Below, piece by piece: positions 8,563-18,031 of a stretch of 64,000 bases of DNA. Position 1 is the first letter of the stretch. Each line of letters opens with the position of its first letter. This stretch comes from Rickettsia endosymbiont of Oxypoda opaca (GTDB lineage Bacteria > Pseudomonadota > Alphaproteobacteria > Rickettsiales > Rickettsiaceae). The position numbers were made by a program, and so were the translations under genes. The stretch lies in assembly GCA_020881235.1 (NCBI GenBank), contig JAJIYK010000016.1, forward strand, positions 1-64,000. Direction: 5' to 3'. A model generated the notes under the pieces. The model saw only the letters and a list, made by a program, of their open reading frames with translations. It made no database searches and was not told where the DNA came from.

Positions 8563-11500
8563 ATGAAAAAAAATTTACTAAATAAGTTCAGTTTATTTAA
8601 ATATTTTTTACTAATTTGCGTTAGTATTACCACGCTAACTTTTGGAATGAATGAGGGGTTTGCACAAGCCGGCGATGACCTTGAGAGCTTCCTTAACCGC
8701 CAGCTAGACAACTCAAAAGCTACTCGGAAGAGAAGGGAAGCTCCATCAAGCTCTCCTATGCATACTAATCGAGAAAGAGACACACAATTGCCCACAACTA
8801 GCGAAAAGCCAAAAGCAAAAAAATGGTTTTCTAGAAAAAAAATACCTACAGAAGAAAAGCCTACAGAAGAAAAACCTGCCACTATCCCTAATGGCTTTTC
8901 ATTAGCACAAGACCCCCCTAAGCAAGAAGGATATAAACTAAAAGACTTAATTTCCGACGTGCTAAAAAATAATAAGGAAATGGCAAATAACCCCCTATTA
9001 ACACACCTTAATGAACAATGTATATTACAAGAGCGTAATGAAAGGTTTGACGAATACCTTAATAATAATGATGCTATCACTGCTTTAGGATATGCCGAAG
9101 ATATAGGGTTATCTTCAGAGCTAAAAAAAACTGCAGTTGATAAAATTTTATCTGATCTAAATGATCAAAATATAAAACAAATATTATTTGTCGATAATCT
9201 TAAAGATGTAAGAATTTTGAATTTTATAAAACCTATTAATAAAGAAAACAGACCTATATTAGCTGCAATAACACAAAATGCTTCCGAAGAACAAAAAAAT
9301 ATATTTTTTGATCGAGTTGTGGATTATGTAGACAGGAATCTAATTACTTTAGAAACACAAGAACTTCACCCGGAAGCTAGAGCAATATTAACGCAACTCA
9401 AAGCTATTAATGATAAAAAAGGGCTCGAAAAGCTTTTATTAAGAAAAAGTAAAATAAAAGAAAAGTTACAAGGATATTATAAGAACAGTAAATATGGAAA
9501 TATACCACAAAAGGTAATAGCAGAGATTAATAAAAAACTTAAAGCCGATTCTTTAACAACTAATGATTTAAATCAAAATGAAATAATTGCATTAATTAGC
9601 GGTTTTAATAAAACTTCTTTAGAAAAATCAATTAATGTTATTTTAATTCCACCCGAAATTATAAAAAAAGAAACCAAGAAAAAACTTTTACCTACTCCAC
9701 CCCCGGTGCTTACAGGAGCAGCGTCGACAGGTACGACTCCGCCACCGCTGCCAAATGCACCGCCGCCTATTCATAATAATCATAACCTTAATATTAATGA
9801 CCTTAAAAAGGATCATCCGAAACTGTATAAATTACGTGAAAAATTAGCAAAGCAAGGTAAGCATACACAGCAAAAGCCTTTATCAACAAAAGTAAATAAT
9901 GCTGATGAAATAATTGAACCGCACAAAGAAACAGAAAACGGTAAAGTGTATAAAGCATATTTAACAGAGTCTAACAAAGTTTTTCCTACACCAGTTACGC
10001 AACAAATTGGAGCCGAAACAAATATAACAAATACTATACGGCAAATATTAACGGCTGGATATAAAGATAATTTTGGAGCAGAAAAACTTATTAGTTTATT
10101 CAGCGAAGGTAATCAGGATAGTAATCAGGCAACTGAGATTAAAATCAAAGCCACCGAGATATATAAGGAACTTTCAAAAGACCCGTATACTACTCCTATA
10201 ATTAAAAGAACTAAAAAAGATGCCATACTTGACAAGCTTTTCCAAGAATCCTCAGATGAGGCAATGAAGCGTCTTCTATTGCCATCTAGTGGAATATCCA
10301 AATCTCAAAAAGCATTTGTTCAAACGATACAAATAAAAGAACAAAAAGAACAAGAATTAGCAAATTGTAAGGATAGATTAGAACAATTAAGATTTATAGC
10401 TGACAACTTCAGCGTTTTTGGCAACCAAAAATTAAATGATAATATAGAAGAATTAGTTAATGATCCTAATAAGTTAACTAATATCAATAAAGTGAATATT
10501 TTACTTGATAAAGACAAAATAATTACAAAACTAAAAAATATTGATTCCGTTTCCGATGAGCAAATAAATAATTTAAGAACTAACATAATAAAAACAATTG
10601 ATCGTGAAACTATTAAAGCATTTGCATCAGATAATAGTATAAATTCCGCTGATTTTATTAGGGTGATACAATCTACGAAACCTGAAATATTAAGAGAATT
10701 TTTAGCAACTAAAGTTATTATCGAGGAAAATAAACCAGGTAATGCTCTTTCGCAAAATGTACCCTCTATAGCTAATTTTTCACAAGAAGAGGTAACTCAG
10801 TTATCTCAACGCATGACCATAGCGGGATTAATGAAATCTTTGGAGGAAATAGGTCAGGAAAATATAGTTGCACAACAACAAAGCAAGCAGCCGATTACTA
10901 CCGGCAATGCTCCACCTCCACCACCTCCGCCGTCAATAATGACACCTTCGGAACTAGAGAATCTAAAACTAAAAGCTGCAGGAGTTAATGACGATTTGAT
11001 AGAAAGAGCATTAAAACTTAAAGCAGGTAATAATAGAATACCCCCTAAGGCACCTACCACAACTAATGAATTTAATTCATATGTAGGGAAAAAATATTTT
11101 GAACGTATAAATACCGGTTCTTCAGCTGCTGCTAGTCCTTTTGTATTAAATATCAAGAGGAATGGTGTCGGCGAAGCATTGAACAATATAATATTAGAAA
11201 GTGTGCTAGAAATATATGCTAAGGAACCCTTCGATAAACTCAATGAGAGAGTGGGTGCGGGAGACCTTGAAGATGCATTCTCTACACTCTCACCGACTTT
11301 TATAGGACCTAAGACTGAACTCGGCGATGAAATATATAAGATTTATGAAGAAATAATAACTGAAACAGCAAAGGATACAGATTTTTTAAAAAGTTTAGCA
11401 AAGGACATTAAACCATTCACAGGTAATGAACTGTTAGATAAAGCTATTAAAACGCAAGCTGATGCAGCCGCTAAAGCGTTAGAAGAAGAAAAAGCCTTAG

Positions 11501-13089
11501 AATTAGTACCGGAGTTATTTGCACAAGCAGAAAAAGATTATGAAAAGCAACAAGAAGCACTAAAAGCTAACGCAGCGTTAGAACAACAAAGATTAGAGCA
11601 AGAAAGGATAAACGATGAAGATTTAGCACAACAAGCTAAATTAGCAAGAGAACAAAAAAAACTAGAAGCTGACGCAGCTGCTAAAGTATTAGAAGAAGAA
11701 AAAGCCTTAGAACTAGTACTGGAGTTATTTGCACAAGCAGAAAAAGATTATGAAAATCAACAAGAAGCACTAAAAGCTAAAGCTTTAGAACAAGAACAAC
11801 TAAACGCTGACGCTAAAGCTATTGTGCAACCTCAAACTCAAGAAGAAGTGGTTGAAGAAATTACAACTACAGAATTAGTGCAAAATAACGATGAGGAAAA
11901 TCATACTTCAGAAATTCTTACCGACGATGAATTAGACGTAAGTAAACAATCGCTAGACAATTCAATAATCAAAGAAGAGGAAAAAATTAATGATGAAAAA
12001 GAGCAGAATAATGATCAACAATTATCTCAAAACCTTGAGATATTAGAAGTAGATGGTTTAGTAAGTAAAGAAATTTCAGGAGTTAATCAACCGGAAGAAA
12101 CAATTTTAGAAGAAGATAGGCGAGAAAATATTAAAGCAAAAATTCATTCTGCACATAATTATATTCGAGATATTATTAATAATCCCGCTATATTGGAGAG
12201 AGTAAAGTATTTTCTTTCCGCCGGTGCTGCTGCAGCCGGTGATGAGGATACAACTATCGAAAAAGGCATATGGATTAACGGTTTATACAGTATTAATAAA
12301 CATGGGATATGGCAAGGTATACCCGGATATAAAGGTCGTATCGACGGTGTTACTATAGGTGCTGATACTGAATTTAACGACAATGATTTATTCGGAATTG
12401 CTTATAGTAATACGCACTCTAATCTAAAATATAATAAGAATTACGATAAAGTAAATATTGACGGGCATGCTTTTAGTTTGTACGGTTTAAAAGAAGTGAA
12501 AAAGAATTTTTCCCTACAAGCAGTAGCGACTATTTCGCATAACTATATTAAGAACAAAATTATCTATTCCGATAATCACATCACCGGAAAATATCGAAAT
12601 ACTAGCTTGAGCTTTGGAACATTGCTAAATTATAGACACCAAGTCAAGAGAGGTATGAATATTATACCTCATATCGGGCTTAGATACGGACATACAAAAG
12701 ACGGGAGTTATAAGGAGCATGATATTGGTACTCAGCATTTAACGGTTGCCGGAAAATCACGACAATTATGGACCGGAATTATCGGCGGTAGAATATTATT
12801 CGCCCCGAAAAACATTTCTAACTCTATCACTTTAATACCCACTTTACACGGCTCTATCGAAAAGCATTTTAATAGCAAAAATACGGCAGTTAATACTACA
12901 ATAACATGGAAAGATAAGAAGTTAGAGGAAATTATTACTTTACCGAAACAACCGAAAATCGGTTATAATATAGGAGCAGGTATAGTTGCTAAAAAAAGCA
13001 ATATTACAATCTCCGTGGAGTATAATTGCCGTTTACATAAAAAATATCAAAGTCATCAAGGGATGGCTAAATTAAAAATTAACTTCTAA
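8563..13089 (+). CDS. sca2: Sca2 surface autotransporter, formin-like actin nucleator
   Basis: About 1508 residues from the ATG at 8563 (a GTG lies two codons upstream). A signal peptide is clear, with hydrophobic residues 14-28 and a likely cut after FAQA near residue 36. A helical N-terminal region leads to a first proline-rich tract (TPPPLPNAPPPI, about 375-404). A Lys/Glu-rich linker and a second tract (APPPPPPPSIMTP, about 782-794) follow. Next are a helical region, an acidic segment with a tandem duplication (about 967-1072), and a C-terminal beta-barrel from about 1235 ending in Phe. In spotted fever rickettsiae Sca2 sits on the outer membrane and drives formin-like actin tail assembly. 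This copy is shorter than the ~1800 residues I recall for R. conorii, and I see no clear WH2 motif between the proline tracts. Confidence 0.93.
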   Translation: MKKNLLNKFSLFKYFLLICVSITTLTFGMNEGFAQAGDDLESFLNRQLDNSKATRKRREAPSSSPMHTNRERDTQLPTTSEKPKAKKWFSRKKIPTEEKPTEEKPATIPNGFSLAQDPPKQEGYKLKDLISDVLKNNKEMANNPLLTHLNEQCILQERNERFDEYLNNNDAITALGYAEDIGLSSELKKTAVDKILSDLNDQNIKQILFVDNLKDVRILNFIKPINKENRPILAAITQNASEEQKNIFFDRVVDYVDRNLITLETQELHPEARAILTQLKAINDKKGLEKLLLRKSKIKEKLQGYYKNSKYGNIPQKVIAEINKKLKADSLTTNDLNQNEIIALISGFNKTSLEKSINVILIPPEIIKKETKKKLLPTPPPVLTGAASTGTTPPPLPNAPPPIHNNHNLNINDLKKDHPKLYKLREKLAKQGKHTQQKPLSTKVNNADEIIEPHKETENGKVYKAYLTESNKVFPTPVTQQIGAETNITNTIRQILTAGYKDNFGAEKLISLFSEGNQDSNQATEIKIKATEIYKELSKDPYTTPIIKRTKKDAILDKLFQESSDEAMKRLLLPSSGISKSQKAFVQTIQIKEQKEQELANCKDRLEQLRFIADNFSVFGNQKLNDNIEELVNDPNKLTNINKVNILLDKDKIITKLKNIDSVSDEQINNLRTNIIKTIDRETIKAFASDNSINSADFIRVIQSTKPEILREFLATKVIIEENKPGNALSQNVPSIANFSQEEVTQLSQRMTIAGLMKSLEEIGQENIVAQQQSKQPITTGNAPPPPPPPSIMTPSELENLKLKAAGVNDDLIERALKLKAGNNRIPPKAPTTTNEFNSYVGKKYFERINTGSSAAASPFVLNIKRNGVGEALNNIILESVLEIYAKEPFDKLNERVGAGDLEDAFSTLSPTFIGPKTELGDEIYKIYEEIITETAKDTDFLKSLAKDIKPFTGNELLDKAIKTQADAAAKALEEEKALELVPELFAQAEKDYEKQQEALKANAALEQQRLEQERINDEDLAQQAKLAREQKKLEADAAAKVLEEEKALELVLELFAQAEKDYENQQEALKAKALEQEQLNADAKAIVQPQTQEEVVEEITTTELVQNNDEENHTSEILTDDELDVSKQSLDNSIIKEEEKINDEKEQNNDQQLSQNLEILEVDGLVSKEISGVNQPEETILEEDRRENIKAKIHSAHNYIRDIINNPAILERVKYFLSAGAAAAGDEDTTIEKGIWINGLYSINKHGIWQGIPGYKGRIDGVTIGADTEFNDNDLFGIAYSNTHSNLKYNKNYDKVNIDGHAFSLYGLKEVKKNFSLQAVATISHNYIKNKIIYSDNHITGKYRNTSLSFGTLLNYRHQVKRGMNIIPHIGLRYGHTKDGSYKEHDIGTQHLTVAGKSRQLWTGIIGGRILFAPKNISNSITLIPTLHGSIEKHFNSKNTAVNTTITWKDKKLEEIITLPKQPKIGYNIGAGIVAKKSNITISVEYNCRLHKKYQSHQGMAKLKINF
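11460..11780 (+). repeat. Tandem duplication inside sca2
   Basis: Two copies of a ~110-base stretch start near 11460 and 11670, 210 bases apart. The peptides LEEEKALELVPELFAQAEKD and LEEEKALELVLELFAQAEKD differ at one position. The unit is Ala/Glu-rich helix, probably a coiled-coil spacer in front of the autotransporter barrel. Confidence 0.85.
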
Positions 13090-13099
13090 TCCTGTGCAG

Positions 13100-13251
13100 C
13101 GTTGTTGCATGGCTCGAATTTTTGCAAAGCGTACGGTGTCATGCCGTGACTTGATCACGGCATCCAGTCTTTTTATTAAGGTTTTTTCTGGATACCGTGG
13201 TCAAGCCACGGTATGACATTGGAGTCATTTTTCGAGCCACGCAACAACGCC
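13100..13251. repeat. Palindromic repeat, family A, with flanking 11-base direct repeat
   Basis: The termini CGTTGTTGCATGGCTCGAA and TTCGAGCCACGCAACAACG are inverted copies with one mismatch and enclose the two usual hairpins. The element is flanked by ATCCTGTGCAG at 13089-13099 and again at 13252-13262, as a target-site duplication would be. It lies between sca2 and the amidase gene. Confidence 0.9.
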
Positions 13252-13277
13252 ATCCTGTGCAGTAAAAAGGTAATAAA

Positions 13278-14135
13278 ATGATAATTGATAAAACCACTTA
13301 TAAAGCTACTGTTTTTGACAAGCGTGTTAGATTTTTAGTGTTACATTATACCCAAGGAAATTTTAAAAACTCTATTGAATCCTTGACAGGACATAACGTT
13401 AGCGTCCATTATTTAGTAAATGATCAAAACTCGGATCATATCTTTCAGCTAGTAGAAGAACGGGATAGAGCTTGGCATGCGGGAGTTAGTAGTTGGAAAG
13501 GACGCAATAATATTAACGACACTTCAATCGGTATTGAAATCGTTAATTTAGGCTTTACTCTAGATGAAAAAAACCACAAAACTTGGTATCCTTATCCTCC
13601 GGAGCAAATTAACAGCGTAATTAGCTTATGTAAACAAATTATTAATAATTACGATATTAAGCCTACGGATATTATAGCTCATTCCGACATTGCACCGAAC
13701 AGAAAAGAAGACCCGGGACCTTTATTCCCTTGGAAACAACTTTACGATAACGGCATAGGTGCTTGGTATGATGAAGAAAAAATAAAATCTCTAATGCCGC
13801 ATATAGATATTTCTAATATAAAAGCTATTCAAGAAAAATTTATAAAATACGGCTATGAGCTTACCCCTACCGGCATAATGGATTTACCAACAAAAGAAGT
13901 AGTAAGCTCTTTTCAAATGCATTTTCGTCCTAGCAATTTTTCGGGGGATTTAGATATTGAAACGGTCGCTATTTTGGAAGCTTTAATAGAAAAATATTGT
14001 GATGAATTAGATTTATATCCTATACAAAAAAATATTATTGATTTTTTCGGTAAAGGCAAGGATAGAGTACAAAATGAAAAAGTTGATATAGATAAGACTA
14101 TTAGTATTGTGGTTATCGAAAATGATAAATACTAA
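13278..14135 (+). CDS. N-acetylmuramoyl-L-alanine amidase, AmiD/AmpD type, with peptidoglycan-binding domain
   Basis: 285 residues in two domains. Residues ~15-165 are an Amidase_2 zinc hydrolase: VLHYTQGNF gives the first zinc histidine, AHSDIAPNRKEDPGPLFPW the second histidine and the Asp, and DTSIGIEIVN the conserved core. Residues ~180-255 resemble a helical peptidoglycan-binding domain (AIQEKFIKYGYEL, TKEVVSSFQMHFRP). The enzyme cleaves the amide bond between muramic acid and the stem peptide. No Sec signal or lipobox is visible, so location is open. The combination with a binding domain fits AmiD better than cytosolic AmpD. The last 4 bases overlap the end of the converging tsaC/sua5. 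Confidence 0.88.
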   Translation: MIIDKTTYKATVFDKRVRFLVLHYTQGNFKNSIESLTGHNVSVHYLVNDQNSDHIFQLVEERDRAWHAGVSSWKGRNNINDTSIGIEIVNLGFTLDEKNHKTWYPYPPEQINSVISLCKQIINNYDIKPTDIIAHSDIAPNRKEDPGPLFPWKQLYDNGIGAWYDEEKIKSLMPHIDISNIKAIQEKFIKYGYELTPTGIMDLPTKEVVSSFQMHFRPSNFSGDLDIETVAILEALIEKYCDELDLYPIQKNIIDFFGKGKDRVQNEKVDIDKTISIVVIENDKY

Positions 14136-15067
14136 AACGCAGCTCTTTTTAATCGGTCATTGATAGCGATGCCGATATTTACGGAAGGAATTGGAGCGAT
14201 AGCAATTCTTGTTATATTATGACTTATAGCATAATTATCGAGCATTCTTAAATATGCATAAAGATTTGCCGCCGCCTCAGCCAAATCGCCGCTTATACTT
14301 AAATTCAACGAAAATTCACTTTGTAAATTACTACTGCCAAAATTCAAAGCTATTTCCCCATCTTCTAAATTTGTGGCATTTAATCTAATCGGCACTTTAG
14401 GCGAGTAATGTTTAGCCAGCATCCCCGGAGCTTTAACTTCCATTGTCGTATTAGCTTTAACAATTTTTATCCCTAATATTTTTTCTAACGTTTCCGAGGT
14501 AATAAACCCCTCTCTCAAAATTGTTGGCTGCTCTAAAGTCGTATCTATTATTGTTGATTCCAAACCATATTCAGATTGATAAGATTCAGGCGATAAAATA
14601 AAAACTTCCGGATTATCTAAAAAATGCTCTTGAACGTGCCGCTCGTTAGTCGGGCTAATATAATTGGAGGGGTTAGCACTCGGTGCTGCAATCGGTCTTC
14701 CTGCTTTTTCTATTAATTCTAGAGCTAACGGATGAGCAGGAATACGCAACGCTATAGTTTTAAGTCCCGCGGTAACCGCATGAGCTATATTAGCAGTATC
14801 TTTTAAAGGCACCACGATAGATAAAGCTCCCGGCCAGAATTTATTTGCTAGCAGATTCGCAATTTCATTAAACTCACCGATAGTTTTAGCTTGTTCTATA
14901 TTTGCCACATGAACAATTAGCGGATTAATAGCCGGGCGGTTTTTTAGCCGAAAGATTTTTAAGCAAGCCTCTTCATTGGTAGCATCGGCACCGAGTCCGT
15001 AAACTGTTTCGGTCGGGAATGCGACCACTCCGCCCGATTTAATAAATCTCGCTGCTTTATTAATCAT
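14132..15067 (-). CDS. tsaC: Threonylcarbamoyl-AMP synthase (Sua5/YwlC/TsaC)
   Basis: 311 residues. It makes threonylcarbamoyl-AMP from threonine, bicarbonate and ATP, the first step of the t6A37 modification in ANN-reading tRNAs. The N-terminal YrdC domain (1-~200) shows GGVVAFPTETVYGLGADA, KNRPAINPLIVHV, FWPGALSIV and PIAAPSANPSNYISPT. The extra ~110 C-terminal residues form the Sua5-type domain after the linker KAPGMLAKHYSPKVP. Two-domain Sua5 proteins are common in alphaproteobacteria. The start ATG at 15067 is right at the conserved N-terminus. A family C repeat lies just upstream. Confidence 0.94.
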   Translation of the reverse strand: MINKAARFIKSGGVVAFPTETVYGLGADATNEEACLKIFRLKNRPAINPLIVHVANIEQAKTIGEFNEIANLLANKFWPGALSIVVPLKDTANIAHAVTAGLKTIALRIPAHPLALELIEKAGRPIAAPSANPSNYISPTNERHVQEHFLDNPEVFILSPESYQSEYGLESTIIDTTLEQPTILREGFITSETLEKILGIKIVKANTTMEVKAPGMLAKHYSPKVPIRLNATNLEDGEIALNFGSSNLQSEFSLNLSISGDLAEAAANLYAYLRMLDNYAISHNITRIAIAPIPSVNIGIAINDRLKRAAF

Positions 15068-15143
15068 TGCGGAGTCACTTGAAGCAATTTCGATGTCATT
15101 CCCGCAAAAGCATTGTTACATAGATGTTTTAAAGCATGTTTTA

Positions 15144-15260
15144 TGTCATTCCCGCGAAGGCGGGAATCCAGAAGATTATTTAAACAAATTAAATAGTAGA
15201 TTTTATATACTTTTACTTGTTTTAAACTTTTTCTGGATTCCCGCCTTCGCGGGAATGACA
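15144..15260. repeat. Palindromic repeat, family C
   Basis: TGTCATTCCCGCGAAGGCGGGAATCCAG at the left is mirrored by CTGGATTCCCGCCTTCGCGGGAATGACA at the right, around an AT-rich centre of about 60 bases. Short relatives of the same edge (ATGTCATTCCCGCAAAAG, and others) flank it. The reverse open frame across it, with the peptide FPRRRESR, is a repeat shadow and not a gene. Confidence 0.88.
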
Positions 15261-15335
15261 TAAAGGAATGCGGAAACGACATAAAGGAATGCAAGAATAA
15301 CATACAAAGATGTAAAAATGACATTGAAAATTTGC

Positions 15336-17342
15336 TCATAAACAATCAAATTTTGCTACTTTATGAAATAAATCACATGTTGCTTGTAATAGTAATAAGC
15401 GATTATTGGCAATTTTAGGATCTTCATCGTTAACCATTACGTTATCGAAGAAATCGGCAATAGGCGTAAGTAGTGAAGCTAACAAACTTAAAGCTTTCGT
15501 AAAATCTTTATTATTCGCATTATTTGTGATTTGATCGGAAAGATTTGTTATTAAGCTAAATAATTCTTTTTCATATTTTGAATTAAAAATATTAATATCA
15601 ATCTCGCCGCCTATTCTTTTATCCCCTAAAATATTACTCGCTCTTTTGTAAGCGGTTAATAATTCTTTTCCTTCATCGCTCACTAAAAATTTTTGTAAAG
15701 TATCAAGTTTTAGATTTATAACAACTAAATCATTTTCTGTTTTCAAGTCAAGAACGGCATTAATTAATAAACTGTCATATTGATTTTTGAAATAAAATTT
15801 TGCTCTTTCTTCAAAAAATGAATTTATTAAATCATTATCTCTATTAGATAAATCTTTATATAAACCAGCAGCGAAATTAATTAATTCTACAATATTTATT
15901 TGCAGTTTATTTTCTAATATTATCCTAATTATGCCGAGTGTTTGGCGTCTCAATGCGTAAGGATCGCCTGAACCGCTAGGAGCTTCACCCGCTAGCATCA
16001 ATCCGACTAGGCTATCTAATTTATCGGCTATCGCTAGCAACGCCGCATTGCCGATGGGTACATTATCCGAAGGACCTTGTGGTTTATAATGATCTCTGAT
16101 CGCCTCTGCTACTTCTTCGCCTAGCCCTTCATGCATCGCATAATAACAACCCATAATTCCTTGTAGCTCGGGGAACTCTCCGACCATTTCGCTAACTAAA
16201 TCACTTTTGCAGAGTTTAGCAGCTAAATGCAGCGATTTATTTTGAGGAGCTAAGTAATAACAAATCTTTTCTAGCCTTGCCGTTTTTTGCTTTAAATTAC
16301 CGAGCTTAGCATGAAATGTTACTCGCTCAACTTTCGATAATTGTGATGCCAAACTTTTAGACAAGTCTTGTTTATAAAAATATAAAGCATCGGCTAGCCT
16401 TGCCGCTAATACTTTTTCGTTACCTTTTACGACTAACTCAGAATCGCTAAATTTGCCGTTAGCTACAAATAAAAAATACGGTGCAAAATTTCCTTTACTA
16501 TCAAACAAGCAAAAATATTTTTGATGAGTTCGCATTGAAGAAATTAATACTTCCCTAGGTAATTTTAGGAATTTCTCCGGTACTTTGCCAATCATCACAA
16601 TAGGAAATTCCGCTAGCCCCGTGACTTCTTCAACTAGCCGCTCATCTTCCTTTAAGCTCAAATTATGTAAATTTGCTATTTCCTGCAAACCGACTTTGAT
16701 AATTTCCTGTCGTTCCAATCTCTCTAAAACAACGTCATTTTCTAAAAGCTTACTTTTATATTCGGCAAAATTATTGATTGTTACCGCCTTATTGCCTTTA
16801 AGCCTGTGCGAGTAGGTAATATTGTTAGCCGTTAAATGACCGAATTTTAGCGGTAATATTTCACCGTCAAATATACATAATATATTGCGTAAGGGGCGAA
16901 TCCATTTTATTTTATAATCCCCCCAATACATCGATTTCGACCAGCTATATCTATTAATAGCCGCAACTATAATTTCCGGTAAAACTTCTTTAATATCTTT
17001 TTCGGCTATTTGCTTAATGAAAAAATAATATAAATGATTATTTATTAGTTTAGTAGAAAGGTGTAATTTGTCTGTGTTATGTGCCTTGCAAAACCCTTGA
17101 ATAGCTGTCTCGGGAGCTTCTACCGCCGGACCTTTAATTTCTATTTCCTGCGGCAAAATAGATTGCGGTAAATGAGTAACATGAACGGTAATTCTATGAG
17201 TCCCTGAAAATACTTGAGCTTTAGCAAATATTTCCTGCTCTTCAAAAATTTTTGTAAAGATATTTAAATATGCCTCTTCGGCAGTTTTTTGCATGAAAGC
17301 CGGTATTTCTTCACTAAAAAGCTCTAATAATAATTCACTCAT
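15336..17342 (-). CDS. glyS: Glycyl-tRNA synthetase beta subunit
   Basis: About 668 residues from the ATG at 17342 (a TTG lies two codons further upstream). The start MSELLLELFSEEIPAFMQ is typical of GlyRS beta. The internal block with GEFPELQGIMGCYYA and HYKPQGPSDNVP, followed by SGSGDPYALRR, is diagnostic, as is the C-terminal DALR-like helical region. The beta subunit binds tRNA-Gly in the alpha2-beta2 enzyme. The alpha subunit gene glyQ, often directly upstream, is not present in the ~250 bases before tRNA-Arg or anywhere else in the window. Confidence 0.96.
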   Translation of the reverse strand: MSELLLELFSEEIPAFMQKTAEEAYLNIFTKIFEEQEIFAKAQVFSGTHRITVHVTHLPQSILPQEIEIKGPAVEAPETAIQGFCKAHNTDKLHLSTKLINNHLYYFFIKQIAEKDIKEVLPEIIVAAINRYSWSKSMYWGDYKIKWIRPLRNILCIFDGEILPLKFGHLTANNITYSHRLKGNKAVTINNFAEYKSKLLENDVVLERLERQEIIKVGLQEIANLHNLSLKEDERLVEEVTGLAEFPIVMIGKVPEKFLKLPREVLISSMRTHQKYFCLFDSKGNFAPYFLFVANGKFSDSELVVKGNEKVLAARLADALYFYKQDLSKSLASQLSKVERVTFHAKLGNLKQKTARLEKICYYLAPQNKSLHLAAKLCKSDLVSEMVGEFPELQGIMGCYYAMHEGLGEEVAEAIRDHYKPQGPSDNVPIGNAALLAIADKLDSLVGLMLAGEAPSGSGDPYALRRQTLGIIRIILENKLQINIVELINFAAGLYKDLSNRDNDLINSFFEERAKFYFKNQYDSLLINAVLDLKTENDLVVINLKLDTLQKFLVSDEGKELLTAYKRASNILGDKRIGGEIDINIFNSKYEKELFSLITNLSDQITNNANNKDFTKALSLLASLLTPIADFFDNVMVNDEDPKIANNRLLLLQATCDLFHKVAKFDCL

Positions 17343-17594
17343 ATTCAATCCTTAACTCACACTAATTTAATATTCCCAAGACTTCGGTATTATTCTTGCG
17401 TCCCTTTATATCATTCCTGCACAGGGACGTTGTTGCATGGCTTGTGCTGATGTACTATTTGTACGTATAGCTTAGCTCGTTCTAAAATTTTAAGTCTATA
17501 GCTTAATAAACTTTGCTATAGCTATGAAAGATATCACGAGAAGATAAAAATAGAGCAGTGCCTAAGCTGTTGATTTTTGTGGATTCTTTGTACA

Positions 17595-17671
17595 TGGTGC
17601 ACCCTGAAGGATTCGAACCTCCGACCTACGGATTAGAAATCCGTTGCTCTATCCAGCTGAGCTAAGGGTGC
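17595..17671 (-). tRNA. tRNA-Arg (anticodon UCU)
   Basis: Read on the reverse strand, a full cloverleaf is visible: acceptor GCACCCT/AGGGTGC, D stem GCTC/GAGC, anticodon stem ACGGA/TCCGT around loop TTTCTAA, variable AGGTC, T stem GGAGG/CCTTC (one G-U) with loop TTCGAAT. The 3' CCA is encoded. Anticodon TCT reads AGA/AGG arginine codons, which are common in this AT-rich genome. Confidence 0.97.
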
Positions 17672-17807
17672 TGGAATATTGCTAATCTTATAGCAGTTCA
17701 GCTTTTATTTTTCAAGCTTTCTTTGATGTGAACTTTCAAAAATAACTTGTCTCTTAACGTGTAGTGTATTAAAAATAAAAAAAATCGTTATTGTGAGGAT
17801 ATGCTAG

Positions 17808-17978
17808 CGTTGTTGCGTGGACCATAATTTACCGTATTATGGTTATTACAAGTATGGTGTCATACCGTGGCTTGACCACGGTATCCAGAAAAAACCTTAA
17901 TAAAAAGACTGGATGCCGTGATCAAGTCACGGCATGACACCGTACACTTTGTAAAAATTCGAGCCATGCAACAACGCC
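17808..17978. repeat. Palindromic repeat, family A
   Basis: Inverted-orientation copy: left end CGTTGTTGCGTGGACC, ATAATTTACCGTATTATGG, hairpin CCGTGGCTTGACCACGG, centre, hairpin GCCGTGATCAAGTCACGGC, right end GAGCCATGCAACAACGCC. It fills most of the gap between tRNA-Arg and the DUF167 gene and creates a false N-terminal extension of that gene. Confidence 0.85.
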
Positions 17979-18031
17979 TTAGCCGCCTAGCAATGACGAT
18001 GCGAATAGTATATTGTAAATTATGTCAGAAT

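Noticed and set aside
8508..9080. Reverse open frame of 190 codons over the sca2 start
   Set aside because: Antisense to the signal peptide and N-terminal region of sca2; composition is that of a complementary strand, with no recognisable domain.
10854..11243. Reverse open frame of 129 codons inside sca2
   Set aside because: Antisense shadow; its glycine run mirrors the sca2 proline tract.
15064..15345. Reverse open frame of 93 codons between tsaC and glyS
   Set aside because: It is translated family C repeat (FPRRRESR and DSRLRGND peptides) with low-complexity ends, and has no ribosome site or family.
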